Assembly: GCA_029817715.1 (NCBI GenBank) | Contig: JARUPY010000089.1 | Location: 1,860,001-1,924,000, forward strand | Length of the DNA: 64,000 nt | Source of the DNA: Melastoma dodecandrum | Lineage: Eukaryota; Streptophyta; Magnoliopsida; Myrtales; Melastomataceae | Direction: 5' to 3' | Part shown: positions 9,175 through 20,735 of the stretch, in pieces | How the letters are laid out: every line of letters starts with the position of its first letter | Position numbering within the stretch: position 1 is the stretch's first letter | Position numbers and translations under genes: made by a program | Notes under the pieces: model-generated | What the model was told of the DNA's origin: nothing | The model's input: only the letters and a program-made list of their open reading frames with translations | The model's database searches: none

Positions 9175-12100
9175 TCAACAAATCCTGAATTCCGCAAATG
9201 GAAGGGCACGATGAAAGGTCAAGGACTCCAACAACTCCAATTGTTTCAGTCCTAGGATCTCCACCAATGCTGTACACTTGTAGAACATAAGCACCCTCAG
9301 CCCCCTCAATCTCCCTATGTTTAACACCCTGAGGAGACTATGGGATTCAAAAATATACAATGTCATAAGACTGGGAAGTCTTGGAAGCTCCTGAAGCATC
9401 CGACAACCACCCAATTTGAGGGACTTAAGGCTCGTGAGTTGGCTGACCGTTGCTGGCAGTAAGGGAATGTTGCTCCCCGAAAGGTCCAATTCTTCTAAAG
9501 CCGATAGTCTCCCGATTTCTTCTGGAATTCCTTCGTCGAGAGGACAATTCGAAGCATTCAACACTTTCAGGCCGGTTGGAAGTCCTCGAACCTCCTGAAG
9601 CATCCGACAACCACCCAATTTGAGGGACTTAAGGCTCGTGAGTTGGCTGACCGTTGCTGGCAATAAGGGAATGTTGTTCACCGAAAGGTCCAATTCTTCT
9701 AAAGCCGATAGTCTCCCGATTTCTTCTGGAATTCCTTCGTCGAGAGGACAATCCCTAGCATTCAACACTTTCAGGCTGGTTGGAAGTCCTCGAACCTCCT
9801 GAAGCATCCGACAACCAGCCAATTGGAGGGACTCAAGGCTCGTGAGTTGGCTGACCGTTGCTGGCAGCAAGGGAATGTTGCTCCCCGAAAGATTCAATTC
9901 TTCTAAAGCCAATAGTCTCCCAATTTCTTTTAGAATTCCTCCGTTGAGCGGACAATTTGAAGCATATAAGAACGTTAGGTTCTTCAGATCACATATCGAG
10001 GTGGGTAAACTTCTGATCTTGTTATTCCCTATGTCAAGTGTCCTCAAGGATTCCAACCTCCCAATTGATTCCGGTACTTCTTCAATCTTGGAACCAATCA
10101 CAATTAGCTTCTGTAAAGCTCTTGCAGAACAGAGCTCTTTCGGTAAACTCAGAGAATGACAACAGGAGATCTTCATATAAGTAAGACTGTCCAACTTACC
10201 CACCGAATGGTGGATTTCTTTCAACTTGAAACAACGCTCAAAAACCATGATCTCCAATTTTAAGCAACAAGAGAGGTCGGGTGACGTAGTCATGTCGCTA
10301 CCCTTTAACTCTAACACCCTTAAGTTAGGCATCATCTGTAAATGCATGCACCACAAATTATAATAAGAAGAAGAGCGTTTTACACATTTACCTACCAAAC
10401 ACATGACATATAGGAGGAGGGGATTTCATACCAGCTTTTCACCATCCCTGCATCCACCTTCGATACCATCGATTCTGAGAACAACTAATCTTCTCATGTT
10501 AAAAAAGTTGGAATTCAACTTTTTATTGCAACCGCACCACCAAAGCCACAATAAACTCTCCCGAATATTTCCAAAATCTCCAATAAGTTTCGTCCCATTT
10601 AGATGAAGAAACAACAAATTAGATAATCCACTAAAGTTCTCATCAGAGAATTTGTGTGCTTCATCGTAGCTCTCCAAGTTCATTGCTATGATTTCCTCCG
10701 AGACCTTAAAAACGAAAAAAGTCGACCAGCATTCATAATTATATTGTGCTCGATGAATAGTAATATTTCGATGCCAAAGAAAAAATTCTATTAATATAAT
10801 AGAATTACAAACCATTCTTTCATCACAAAAGTGAATTCGTCCAACTTAAATAACTCATTACCTGTTTTTGAAGTACTATCTTTAAGACGTCCTCTGGATC
10901 CCAAAGTCTAGTATACCTTTTGGGTCTTCCATCGCCTTTCGACCGAATGATTTCTCTTCCCATGTCTCGAAGCTGGTCGTGAATCCAGAACATACCATAT
11001 GAATCAATCTTTATCAATGATTTATTGATGAGTACCTTCACTCCGCATTTTGGATACAAATCGCGAGCTTCCCAGAGATAATCCGCATACTTCCGAGGCA
11101 TCTTAACCTCCCGAAAACACGCAATATCGAGGAAAATTTCCTTCTCCCTCCACTCTAACCCATCGTAACTTACCTTCAAGATCTCAAAGACATCTTTTAG
11201 GGGAACGTTCTTCAGCTTTTCGAGCTCATACTTCCACGACTCTTTGCTCTGGCAACACAAGTGTCCTCCAATCACCACCAAAGCCAAGGGCAGGTTACCT
11301 GTGGTCTTAGCCACTTGTTTCGATAAATAAAGATAATCTTCTGGAGGCTCATCGATGCCAAAGGCATGCCTACTGAAGAGCTGAAGGGCGTAGTTGTCGG
11401 CCATTGTCTCCATTTCATAAAAAATAAAGTAATTCGGAACCAGGATGAACAAATCGATTGCAAACGCTTTTATCCCTAGTCGTGATTTTGACTCGACTGC
11501 CTGTTCCTAACGTGTCTTTCGGATCTTGTCCGACCAATTTCTCTAGTTGAGATAACCGATCCACGTCATCGAGAACCAGAAGCATCCTCTTGCCCTGATT
11601 CCTTTGTATCATCTCGCCGGACACATCGTCGAAGTTACACGATCTCACGTATTGGCCACCGAGAATGTCCCTCGATAACTTATTCTGCAACTTCGCAATG
11701 CCTCCATGACCCGTGGCCGACTCACGCACGTTCGAAATGAAACTAGACCCTTCGAACTGGGAAGATAATTTATTGAAGATGACGCTAGCAAGGGTCGTCT
11801 TCCCAATTCCTCCCATGCCATGAAGCACCACGAGTCTAACTCCCGAGGAGTCGCAGTCCAGCAGATTTAACATGTTGGAGACTTGATCATCGATACCTGT
11901 AAGATGATCAGGCAAACTTTGATCATTGATTCTCAGCTTCACATTAATATCCTGAACTATTAATTGAACGAATCTGCCTTCCCTGCACGACGACAATAAA
12001 TATAGAGTAATTACACGGAATTCAGTCGTCGTAGTCATCGCCATCCTCCTCCTGAGATTCCAATACGTTTATTTCCAAAAAAGAGTTCTGTATTTTAAAA

Positions 12101-12715
12101 TATTTATTTCCAAAGAAAAAAATAAATGATTCAAAATATAGAGTGAGAAAAATAACAAGGCTCTGGTGGTTACCCCTGGATGGCTTTGCAGTCCCATCCG
12201 CTGATCCCGCCGACCGTTTTAAGTGCTTCCTCCCATTTCTTCACGTCCTCCTGGCCGTGTCGATCCTTGTGTGCGTCGAGTGCTTCCCGATACAGCTCTG
12301 TTCGCAGCTTTACGTCGGCCGGATCTGCCCCGTAGAAAATTGGCAGTATGATTTTCCTGCCGATGTTCGAACCTCCGCAGAGATCCACCATCATGTCGAG
12401 CTCCCTGAGGCACCACGCGCTGGACACGTAGTTCCTGGAAAGGATGACAGCGTAGACCCTGGAGCTGTGGATCGCTCGCTTGAGCTCTCCCCCAATTACT
12501 TCGCCGCGACGGATCTCCTCGTCGTCCTTGAAAACCCGGAGACCGGCTCCTGTCATGCACTCGTAGAGGTGGTCAACGGCGCCGTAACGTGCATCGGGTC
12601 CCCGGAAGCTCAGGAAGACGTCGTACTCAGATGTGACGGAGGTGTGGGAATATCGGTCACTGCGTACAGACTCCATTATTGAGCTGCAATTGCTTATTTC
12701 CGAGCGCCCACTCAC
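9175..12715 (-). pseudogene. TIR-NBS-LRR resistance gene with two frameshifts (TNL-1)
   Basis: Four exons on the minus strand. The TIR exon (12174-12715) starts at ATG 12715 and contains YDVFLSFRGPDAR and the WCLRELDMM motif. The NB-ARC exon (10862-11982) has the P-loop GMGGIGKTT, kinase-2 MLLVLDDVD, RNBS-B GSRVKITTRD, GNLPLAL and an MHD-like IHDQLRDMGREI. An LRR-linker exon follows (10432-10704), then the LRR exon (from 10335). NLRs of this class are intracellular immune receptors whose TIR domains make NAD-derived signals. Two defects are visible. An extra T in a T6 run (plus-strand A6, 11419-11424) shifts frame after LLYF, before EMETMADNYALQLF. A missing G near 9206, compared with TNL-0, shifts frame after FHR and ends the LRR at 9175; the old frame continues to 9002. 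Exon phases fit if the first extra base is removed. Either homopolymer change could be an assembly error. Confidence 0.8.
9400..9965 (-). repeat. 204-bp tandem LRR modules in TNL-1
   Basis: Near-identical 204-bp units repeat in phase with the reading frame, each encoding 68 residues beginning LDEGIPEEIGRLSALEELDL or a variant and ending in a Cys-Pro. There are two full units and a third partial one. Homologous units occur in TNL-0 (about 1480-2010). Such in-frame modules can expand or contract by unequal exchange. Confidence 0.75.
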
Positions 12716-12887
12716 AGAAGAAGGTTATGCGTATTGAATTGAATGGAGGAAAATAAAAAGCCTAGAAAGTGCTGTCGGTTTTGGCGAAACTTCCTCTTCC
12801 TTTCGTCTGTCTGGATCCCATCTAAAGGGCGTTATTATCGAACGACTTTAAATTTCCTCCTCAACAACAGACATCACACATATTCGT

Positions 12888-13335
12888 CCGATGGGACCTC
12901 GTTGTGTCTTGTCTTTGGTTGCCATGTTGGAGGAATAGCCGACAAGAAAGACATTGAACAAGCCTACTGGGGGAGTTATTCTGATCCAGGAGTCGGCCTG
13001 CAAGCTTAAATAAAGAAAGCTGTCTATTCGTTGCCGTAATCGAGGGGACCGCCAACCACAGTTTCAGTTACTCCGTGCGGGACTCTTTCCGCATCGGCAA
13101 ATGCTATGTTCACGGCACGGCACATCGTAACGTGCATCACCATCCACACAAATGCATTGATTGTCTCAAACAGGTTCCAGCTAATATGCCCGATCTATGC
13201 AAACACAACAACCGGAGACGGAAAAAGCTCCAAGACTGCCAGATCTGGTATGACTATTTGCCTTTTGATCCGATCACACCCAATGAGACTGTTTCGACCT
13301 CGTCATGCTTCACTTTAATCATGTCAGAGCAATGA
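12888..13335 (+). pseudogene. Broken Gnk2/DUF26 gene
   Basis: Related to the intact gene at 6704: the signal-peptide stretch CLVFGCHVGG aligns with CLLLGCHVGV. The domain part reads RDSFRIGKCYVHG and then HKCIDCLKQV, ending CQIWYDYLPFDP. Stops near 13007 and changes of frame separate the halves. The first Cys of the C-x8-C-x2-C hallmark is missing, because the residues before HKCIDC hold no Cys at that position. It lies head to head with TNL-1, about 170 bp from its TIR start, so the two 5' ends share one intergenic region. Confidence 0.6.
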
Positions 13336-13743
13336 GGCATCACAATCATGGAATTATGACTATAGATATGTAATGTGGCTTAACCTTATAAAATGAAATG
13401 GCGATGATGGAAATATACGATGAAACTCTTCAAGGGTATTGTCCATCATGAGGTATTGCATCATCTTCCTATAGTCAAGTAGTCTAATTATATTAGTAGA
13501 GACACGGAAGGTATAGGCCTTAGGAATACAGACTAAGCACCAATGGCTGCAGCCAAGCAGAAAAATTACTGCAAACAAGCTAAAGGTTCATGATACGCAG
13601 AAGCCAAAGAGTTGAAACCAATTCATGTTACATGGTGCGGGTCACCACCCTTCACATAACTAGACGCTGGACCATCGTAAATCAGAATGCACCAAAGGAT
13701 GTAATAATATCACAATACAGGAGAAATTACGGGCTGGTTCTCC

Positions 13744-14620
13744 TCATTTCTTCCCACTTTTTTTAAGTCCCGCTCCTCCGAAAGTCCCCTTCTGTGTAGC
13801 CTTTGATTTGAGATCCTTCAATGCCTTCAAGGAGAGACAACCCAATAAATGCATCAAATTAGACACTACCCCACTGAAAAAATGATCACAAAAGAGAGAA
13901 AAGGCAGCAGTTTTAAGCATATACTTTTTCTTCCTCTTTCTTCTTCTGCAGGTATGCCAGATCCGCCTGATGAAATCACAATAGATGTAAATAAGAGAGC
14001 TCAACCTAACAATAGCAGATAACGGAAGCACCATATCGAAAAAATGCGGCAAGGAGTCAATGCTGCAGCATAAGCACCAGGAAAGGCCGAAACTGCATAG
14101 CAGATACTCTTTGACGAGGCAATGATTGAATTAGAATCACCAGGTCAAACAACCAATAGCAATCCCGCTTTTCTCATATATGTGTAAATAACAGGGGTCA
14201 AAGATTGTTCCTATTGTTTTACAACTGAGTCGGTATCTCCTAACATTAAAATACATCTGATAACATCAAAACAGCCGAAACCTTCGCATCCAATACTCCC
14301 ATAAAGAAGCACAACGGATCGTTGCAGGGAGTATCAAGGAGGAATAATTGAGGATCGATAAACGAATCAGGAAAATCAAACCCGTATCCTCCAAAAACAT
14401 CAACAGGCAGGCAAACAACTTTCACAGAACGAACGAACCACACCACGCCACACCACACGCACCTCGTCGTACTCCTTCTTGTCTACCTTGGGCGCCTTCA
14501 AAGGCTTCGCCTTCCCACCTAACAAAGGATAACCACAAGATCAACCCAAATTCCCACACGATCCCAACCGATCAAGAAGGAAAAAAAGAAGCAATCCTCC
14601 TTACCTTGCTTAGACGACAT
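13744..14620 (-). CDS. TMA7: TMA7, translation machinery-associated protein 7
   Basis: Four exons (14605-14620, 14463-14518, 13925-13966, 13744-13824) join in phase to a 64-residue protein, the usual family length. It starts MSSKQGGKAKPLK and ends GTFGGAGLKKSGKK. The family is small, basic and conserved across eukaryotes, and associates with ribosomes. All three introns have GT-AG ends. Exon 1 has only 16 bases and is easily missed. Its 5' region carries a telo-box and a TGGGCC site, typical of translation genes. The match to the family is unambiguous at both ends. Confidence 0.93.
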
Positions 14621-14635
14621 GGCTTCGGATCAAAA

Positions 14636-14650
14636 TTAGGGTTAGGGTTA
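14636..14650. promoter_or_regulatory. Telo-box in TMA7 5' leader
   Basis: Two tandem TTAGGG-type units (TAACCCTAACCCTAA on the coding strand) lie 16-30 bp upstream of the TMA7 start codon. Telo-boxes near transcription starts are known to mark plant ribosomal-protein and translation-factor genes. Confidence 0.65.
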
Positions 14651-14835
14651 AGCGAACTCTCTAGAGAAAAGGCGGAAGATCGCAATCCACGCCGAACCCC
14701 AACCACAACTTCAATTCCCGGGAGTTCAAAGAGACAGCTTGGGAATTCCCCCGTTCTTTTATATACCCAAAGAGGGCGAGCGTCCCACGTGCGCCTCGCT
14801 CGTGTGAGAAACCGGGGCCGTCCAATCTAAGCAAC

Positions 14836-14862
14836 CGGCCGGGCCGGGCCGAAATGGGCCGC
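14836..14862. promoter_or_regulatory. GGCC-rich site II-like cluster upstream of TMA7
   Basis: Reads GGCCGGGCCGGGCC followed by AAATGGGCCGC. TGGGCC is the site II element bound by TCP factors. It often pairs with a telo-box in promoters of translation genes, as here, about 220 bp upstream of the start codon. Confidence 0.5.
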
Positions 14863-15070
14863 GAGTTCCTTTAAATTTAGTCTAATCCCCGTTACAAAGA
14901 AGGAAAGTGTCCCCAAAAAGCCAGAATAGTGGAACACAGATTCAGGAATTGATAAGAAGACCGACGGCAAAAGATTCTACTCGTACAGGGAGAATGAATC
15001 CGGTTTATACACACCAAAACCCTCCAACAAAAACAGATGAATCGGTGAAATCTCTTGATCACGTATGTCT

Positions 15071-16006
15071 TTAATGGATGACCGGCTTCAGGGGATGAGC
15101 TTTCAGCTTCGACAGGTCGAGACATGCGTCCAGCTCCTCATCTAGTTCTCCCACTACACTTCTGCCAAGAGTTCAAGACCATGTGAGGTTAGCTTGTTAG
15201 AGAGGGTTTGTATGCACGGAAGAAAAAATTGCTGAACCGAGATTCAAAAGGTGGGGCGAGACCATTACATGTTGTCACCCCTTATTATGTAAAGACCCAG
15301 GACAAGTTGCTGAACCCCCTCCTGAAATAGGCAAGGAAGCAAAGCTATCGTGATTTTCTGACGGATGTAGACACGGGTATAGCCAATGCACTAAGAATAT
15401 TGGTTCAGGGTTCATGCAGAAAACCTTTGTAGAGTAAACTCGCTCATGGGATTCATCCAGAATGATGTTTGTTGCCTGATCAAAACCCTTTAATACACCC
15501 TGAGAAACAATACCACGTTTCTGGTCATCGACATTCACCTTCAACGAGGTAAAACAAAGAAAATACAAAATAGAAGAAGAATAATAAGGAGAAGCCAGGC
15601 CAGAGACCTACCACGATGTTGCGTCCATCATTTGTGATAACTGATATAATCTCTGTCCAAGATTCAGTGAAAACCACATCAATTCACTCTAAAAAATATA
15701 CCCTTATTTCCAACAAGAAATAACAGTGCTGCCGAGAAATCTCCAAATGGGACAGATATAACGCAAGAAGTCGCCTTCTACAGGAATTTCAAAGAAAGCA
15801 GCCATTGCGAAATCTAATTGCCACACCTAGAAAGGTGGTTGCTAATCAACCACATCCTACAGCAAGCCCGCATAGAAATTTCTAACACCCACAATGAACC
15901 TTCAGCAGGCGAATCCATGTATGTCTATTGAGAAAGATTTCTAGGTAAACTAAAGTTTTAAGGACATACGATCCACAAGCGATTCTAGTCCAGGGCCCGT
16001 CGACAT
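15071..16006 (-). CDS. LSM8: LSM8, U6 snRNA-associated Sm-like protein
   Basis: Five exons (15970-16006, 15612-15652, 15425-15499, 15269-15321, 15071-15161) join in phase to 98 residues, exactly the family length. The protein begins MSTGPGLESLVDQ and carries the Sm1 motif (ISVITNDGRNIVGVLKGFDQ), the NIILDESHERVYS stretch and the Sm2 motif (GLYIIRGDNISVVGE). It ends AHPLKPVIH. LSM8 distinguishes the nuclear LSM2-8 ring, which binds the U6 snRNA 3' end and stabilises it for splicing. TMA7 follows on the same strand about 450 bp away, so this gap holds the TMA7 promoter. Confidence 0.95.
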
Positions 16007-16009
16007 CCT

Positions 16010-17500
16010 TCAGGCTTCTGGATCACACCACACCAACAGAGTTCACCGTCCTTCTGAGGCCCTATCGAACCTTCCCAAACACTGGCATTAGGGCAAACTC
16101 CCGGTCAGAATCCGGCACAAAACGAGGTTGGCCCAACGCCAGTCAAAACCGCAAAAAAAAAAAAGCTCCATTTGCAACCTAAAACCAAGTCCATCTAAAT
16201 CCATACCACAAGCTTTCGAAATCGTGATTTCACCCTACTAACAATGAGAGAACAGTCGGGGAAGAAACAATTGAACTCTCCGGCTAGACGATGATCTCAT
16301 AAAGATAATGAAGAGGGAAGACAAGATTAGGAGGACACTCACCGGAGGAGGCGGCGGAGCAGAAGGGAAGAAAAGGCGCGCCGATTTTGAGGGTGTTACA
16401 GCAGCTGCCGGCGAGAGTAGAACTCAAATAGAAGTCTTTTGTAATAATTACAAAATAAGTCCTCATATTTTATACCAATATTCTTCTCACCCCTACTGCT
16501 TTTTCAATGCATTCACAAACTCTGAGTCGTAGTTAAAATTCCATTGACATATTTACACGACAGGTTCCGAACAAAAGGATGCTCACACCATTCCCTCCAC
16601 TTTTGATTCAATGCGGCTATCACGTCTGTAGACACGACCAGGATCGAGACGATTCTCGAGGTCGAGAAGATGCTCGGAAAGAGAATGGTCAAGGTAAAAG
16701 AACCCGCCAGAGACTATCCTCGACAAACTAACCAGCAAAAAACCTTTCCAGGATCCGACACCCTGGAGTAGTTCGGTGCCAATGAATTGTACATGACGAT
16801 TGGAGAGGCGGTTTTCCACACTTCCTCGCAGTGGAAACCTAAGCTGTGAAATACAGGGTAAGCTCTACAAACCGAAGAGTGACGGGCATAGATAATAAGT
16901 CATCGCGAAAATGTCTGCAAAATTTTGCTCCCGAAAACAGTGAATGTCTGTAGCATATGTTCTTTCCCTTTCAATTCTCCCAAACCTAGCAGAAAACAAA
17001 TGTCTTCTACATCGGAAAAACTAAATTAAACTAATCAGCATTTCATGTTTCCTGTTGGAAAATTGATTCCCATCAAGATTAGTGTGAATCACAATGACGA
17101 TTAGAACAGAGCTTTTCTCTATGTAGCTTCGATGTTGAGTATTGAAACAAAACAATAAGCGTAGAAGAATTTCATCCTTCATCTGCACCTAAAACCTACA
17201 TTATGCAATAAAAAGTATAAGGCCCAATTGTGAGATTGGGCATCTCCTTCCGCAGTTGAGGATTGCAACCTCAGAGGATTGTCCTGCTGTTATCGTGGCC
17301 GGAGTTTACTGAGATGTGCAACCTCAGACAACATCATCATCGTTTACTCCAGTTTCAAGATAAGACCCACCTTTACATCAAACATTTGCAACACAAAAGA
17401 TTAAACATAGATGCGAAAAGCATTCGTCATGAACTCAAAAAAGGAAAGCTAGAGTTTGTCTTCTATAAGATTAAGAACGTTTCTTGTAAATAGCAGGAAT
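16010..17500. other. Intergenic and SYS1 3' region
   Basis: Contains the presumed LSM8 promoter (16010-16500) and the SYS1 3' flank. A 78-codon minus frame at 16583-16819 resembles nothing I know. The rest is AT-rich and empty to my eye. Confidence 0.5.
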
Positions 17501-17513
17501 GGAAGATCCTTAC

Positions 17514-19236
17514 CTGATCGTTGGTACTGAGTAATGGGAATCTCCTTCAGTTCACGTCTGATGCATAAATACTCTCCTAATAAAGCCATCACTGCCAGTC
17601 CAGTTCCATTAACAACCCACCAAGTCATGGAAGCTGGCCAACCTCCGTATGCAATGCATATAAGGAGATGAATTATAAACAATGTAGCGGAAAAATCGAG
17701 GCACTTCTTTGCTCTCTCTATCAGATAAAGCATGTAACCAGCTCTGCATACATAAATTGCACTTTGAATTAGATTCAGTTGTCATAATTGTTGATCTGCG
17801 GCTGGCAAAATAACCAATGACAGAAACAGAAGTGAAAATTGCATCTCTGGAAAATGCAATATAATGTTGTAATTAATCTAAAGATAGAGCTTTCAAAGCT
17901 CAAGACTTCACATTCCCAACAGACAAATACCAGACCATACATGACCGCGTATCCCACAGCCTGCCAGTAACCACTTCCTCTAATTTCATGAGTAGAAAAG
18001 GGATAAACACCTGTCATTCCATCACTTAAACGTGACCATGTTCCATAAATGGGTACTCTTCCTCTTCCCAAATATTTAAGGACTTTTAATCTAATCTTTC
18101 TTCCATGAAGAAGACCCTATCTGATAAGACCTCCTATTTCACATTTATACCACATTTAAAAGATCAAGGAGACCCTGAAGCAGAAAGTTATGCATTGCTA
18201 ATCAAATCTTCCCAGTCAAAGTAGTAGCAATCGAAGTCCTAGACCTGCCTTGAACAGCAAATAGCAGCAACGCACAAGTCCTAGGTGAATTAAGTTTTCT
18301 GTCAAGACGAGGGAACCCTGCAATTGCTGTAAAGTAGGAAGAACGCATGATAACTAAACTACTGACCTGCCCTTATAACATATGTTTGTCTCCTTTTAGT
18401 GACTATGGTAGATAGAGCCATTTATGTTCTTCATGAAGAAGAGTTCTTGAGTAACCACCAGTAGCAAGCAAGTGTTCACATCTAACAGTATTTCAGAAGG
18501 AATCAAATAATACAAGGCATACGGCTAAGAATGGTCCCACAAACTAAATTCATTCCATCTTTCCGCTGGGAAAATAAATTACAACTGATGAACCAATTAA
18601 CAGAACTACAAATTATCTAACCACTACTAGATCTACCCAGATGTCCTTATTACAGTGAGTGGATAATCTTCATTAAACACAATAGCATAGATTCTATACA
18701 GGTCGGGTCAAGTTCAAGGATCCTTCACAGGAAGCGCAGCAATCCTTCAATTCATTGAGATGGTCAAAAGGACCAAAGAATATCAGACTCACAGCAGAGT
18801 TTGATTTGCTAGTTCTTAAAAGGACTCAATCAAGCACATGATTTGAAAGTTGAAACATCGGTCCGCAAAAGCACCCAAAATGTGAGACACAAAACCTAGT
18901 AATATATGAGGCCTAAACTCTTAACCACATGCCAAACACCGCCGAATCACATGAAAATTACAAAAACACCAGAAACAAAGTCAATCAATGCAACTGAATT
19001 ACATTTCCTCACCCTGCGACTGCACTGAGCACAAACGAAGCAATCACACACCACCCGGTAACTGTGGACGCGGTGACGGTGGCAAAGTCGAAGAAGTACT
19101 CCAAACTCATCCGAGAAAGCCGGGTCCCGACCAGTACCGATAACAAAACTCCGACCGTGAGGTAATACAAGCATTGTAGGCTAACAATCTGGGCAATAAT
19201 CAGCCATGGGTCCCATACTACCGCACCGAAGAACAT
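17514..19236 (-). CDS. SYS1: SYS1 homolog, Golgi membrane protein
   Basis: Exon 1 (19013-19236) begins MFFGAVVWDPWLIIAQIV. Exon 2 (17514-17743) begins at an acceptor TATGCAG and reads YMLYLIERAKKCLDFSATL, then WWVVNGTGLAVMALLGEYLC and RELKEIPI. The phase is preserved (224 bases, then one base completing Gly). The protein has four hydrophobic segments, as in SYS1, a Golgi integral membrane protein that recruits the Arl3/ARFRP1-type small GTPase. The ATG at 19236 is chosen because upstream in-frame residues are unlike the family. The 3' end is uncertain: either a donor (CAG|GTAAGG) after QRSG leads to a short last exon, or translation runs on to the stop at 17449. The single large intron (about 1.27 kb) contains an unexplained open frame. 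Confidence 0.85.
17775..18071 (-). other. Unrecognised protein-like ORF inside the SYS1 intron
   Basis: This frame of about 98 codons has a protein-like first half (GRGRVPIYGTWSRLSDG, then HEIRGSGYWQAVGYAV and a hydrophobic stretch). The second half looks like intron. The composition is unlike a random frame. It could be an exon of a nested gene, a captured fragment or an alternative SYS1 exon. A stop lies just upstream in frame, so a complete gene would need splicing. Confidence 0.3.
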
Positions 19237-19748
19237 CTCTAAAAAATGCCCAAAAGAAACAACCCCCAAAGAAGGAAAAATCAATCAGTCGAGAAAGAAC
19301 ACTCCTTTCCCTCCAATTACCAAAACAAGATTAACCCAGAAATCTCCCGACCTCACAAATCAAAATCTAATGGATCCCAGGCATGATGGATCCCAAGCAT
19401 GATCTAATAGAAGAATCTAGCGGATTTTCCCGGGGGTAGTCTGGAGAAGGGAGTGGTCAGTGCGGGGAGGAATATGAAAATGGATGGATCTTTATTCCAT
19501 ATTCGAAGTGGACAAAGTGGGGATTCTGTGGGGCTTTGGTTGAAGAGAAGTTAGAAGAACAGAAATCTTTTTGGGGCAGTGATAATCGAAATCCGGACAA
19601 AGAAGGCGAACGATAGGATTTGGAGAAAGAGGAAAGAAAGAAAAGCTTATAATTTGATTTAAGAAAAAATTGACGAAATACGCTTTGAAAAATTTCTTTC
19701 TTATAGCCTTTAAATCAACGTTCAGAATAGAACTTTCAATTAAGAAAA

Positions 19749-20117
19749 GAAGTTGCTGTTCGATAATACGACTTTAACAAAGTCACGGTAATTAACAAAA
19801 AAGTCACGGTTCGATAACACGACTTTAACAAAACAGTGAAAGTTAAGTAATTAACAAAAAAGTCGCGGTTCGATAACATAATTTTAACAAAATAAGTGAA
19901 AGTCGCGGTTCCAAATCGCGACTTTATGCGGATGACATAAAGTCAGAGTTTCAAATCCCGACTTTAATCCGACATCAGAAAACCCCATTTTAGTCTATGT
20001 TTGTTTAAGTCAACTAAAGTCGGTATTTTAAACATCGACTTTATGTGATCCCCATAAAGTCGTAATTTAGAACGGCGACTTTTGTATTAAATGAAAGTCG
20101 TGGTTCGAAATCGTGAC
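19749..20117. repeat. Array of 28-bp imperfect palindromes
   Basis: Eight units of about 28 bp share the plan AAAGTCG-(about 13-14)-CGACTTTA, with a core like GTTTCAAAT or GGTTCGAAAT. Starts are near 19749, 19800, 19860, 19899, 19939, 20016, 20056 and 20094. The unit at 19899-19926 has perfect 9-bp arms (AAAGTCGCG / CGCGACTTT). Units are separated by irregular AT-rich spacers. There is no adjacent transposase or terminal repeat. It sits about 0.5 kb upstream of the SYS1 start. Confidence 0.75.
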
Positions 20118-20639
20118 GGGGCGATAAGACCATAATTTATCAAAATATGAACGTATTTTATTAATTTTTTTAAAACTATACGGATGTACAAACCTCCTCA
20201 TTGTAGTTGCATGGCTCATTTAATCGAGTATTCTAGAGATTTGTCGTTGTCCTTTAATCGTTATACATTGAAATAATTAATAAAAATAGCTAAAATTATT
20301 GTTTTAACAACGACTTTCAATAATAGAGAATTTTGGCTTTTCAGGATTGGACTAAAATTATTTTATCAATAATACAGTAAAATTTGATAAAACAAATTTG
20401 AGAAACTTTAAAAAAAAATTTGGTGGAAATAGGGCTATTTTGGAATAAGTCATTTCAAATGCTAATTCTTTTCATTGTTACTGTTGAAACGGTGTAAAAT
20501 CAAAATGTGAATGTCGTCCCGAGTCGCTGCTTCAAATAGTATAAAATCAATATCGTTATTTCAAATAGACTTAAAATGATGTTAACGTAAAAATTCGTAA
20601 AAATTCTGAAAACTGTAACTTTATTTCGCAACTTTATTC

Positions 20640-20735
20640 ATCTGCTATTGGGCCCAATTATCCAGTCGAATTTGGCCCATAAAAGCAATCTATTGGGCCT
20701 AGTTTGGCCCATTAAGGCGGTACCGTAACGTACGC
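20640..20735. promoter_or_regulatory. Clustered TGGGCC/GGCCCA (site II) elements
   Basis: Four copies within about 75 bp: ATTGGGCCCAATT, TTTGGCCCATA, ATTGGGCCTAG and TTGGCCCATTA. They lie just upstream of a pyrimidine-rich leader (20790-20920) of the trihelix gene. Site II elements bind TCP factors and drive expression in dividing cells. Confidence 0.55.

Noticed and set aside
12143..12682. 179-codon plus-strand ORF
   Set aside because: Exactly opposite the TNL-1 TIR exon, whose motifs are clear; a GC-rich antisense shadow.
19749..20117. CRISPR array
   Set aside because: Units are palindromic, about 28 bp and loosely spaced, but in a plant nuclear genome with variable spacers and diverged units; no cas-like genes.
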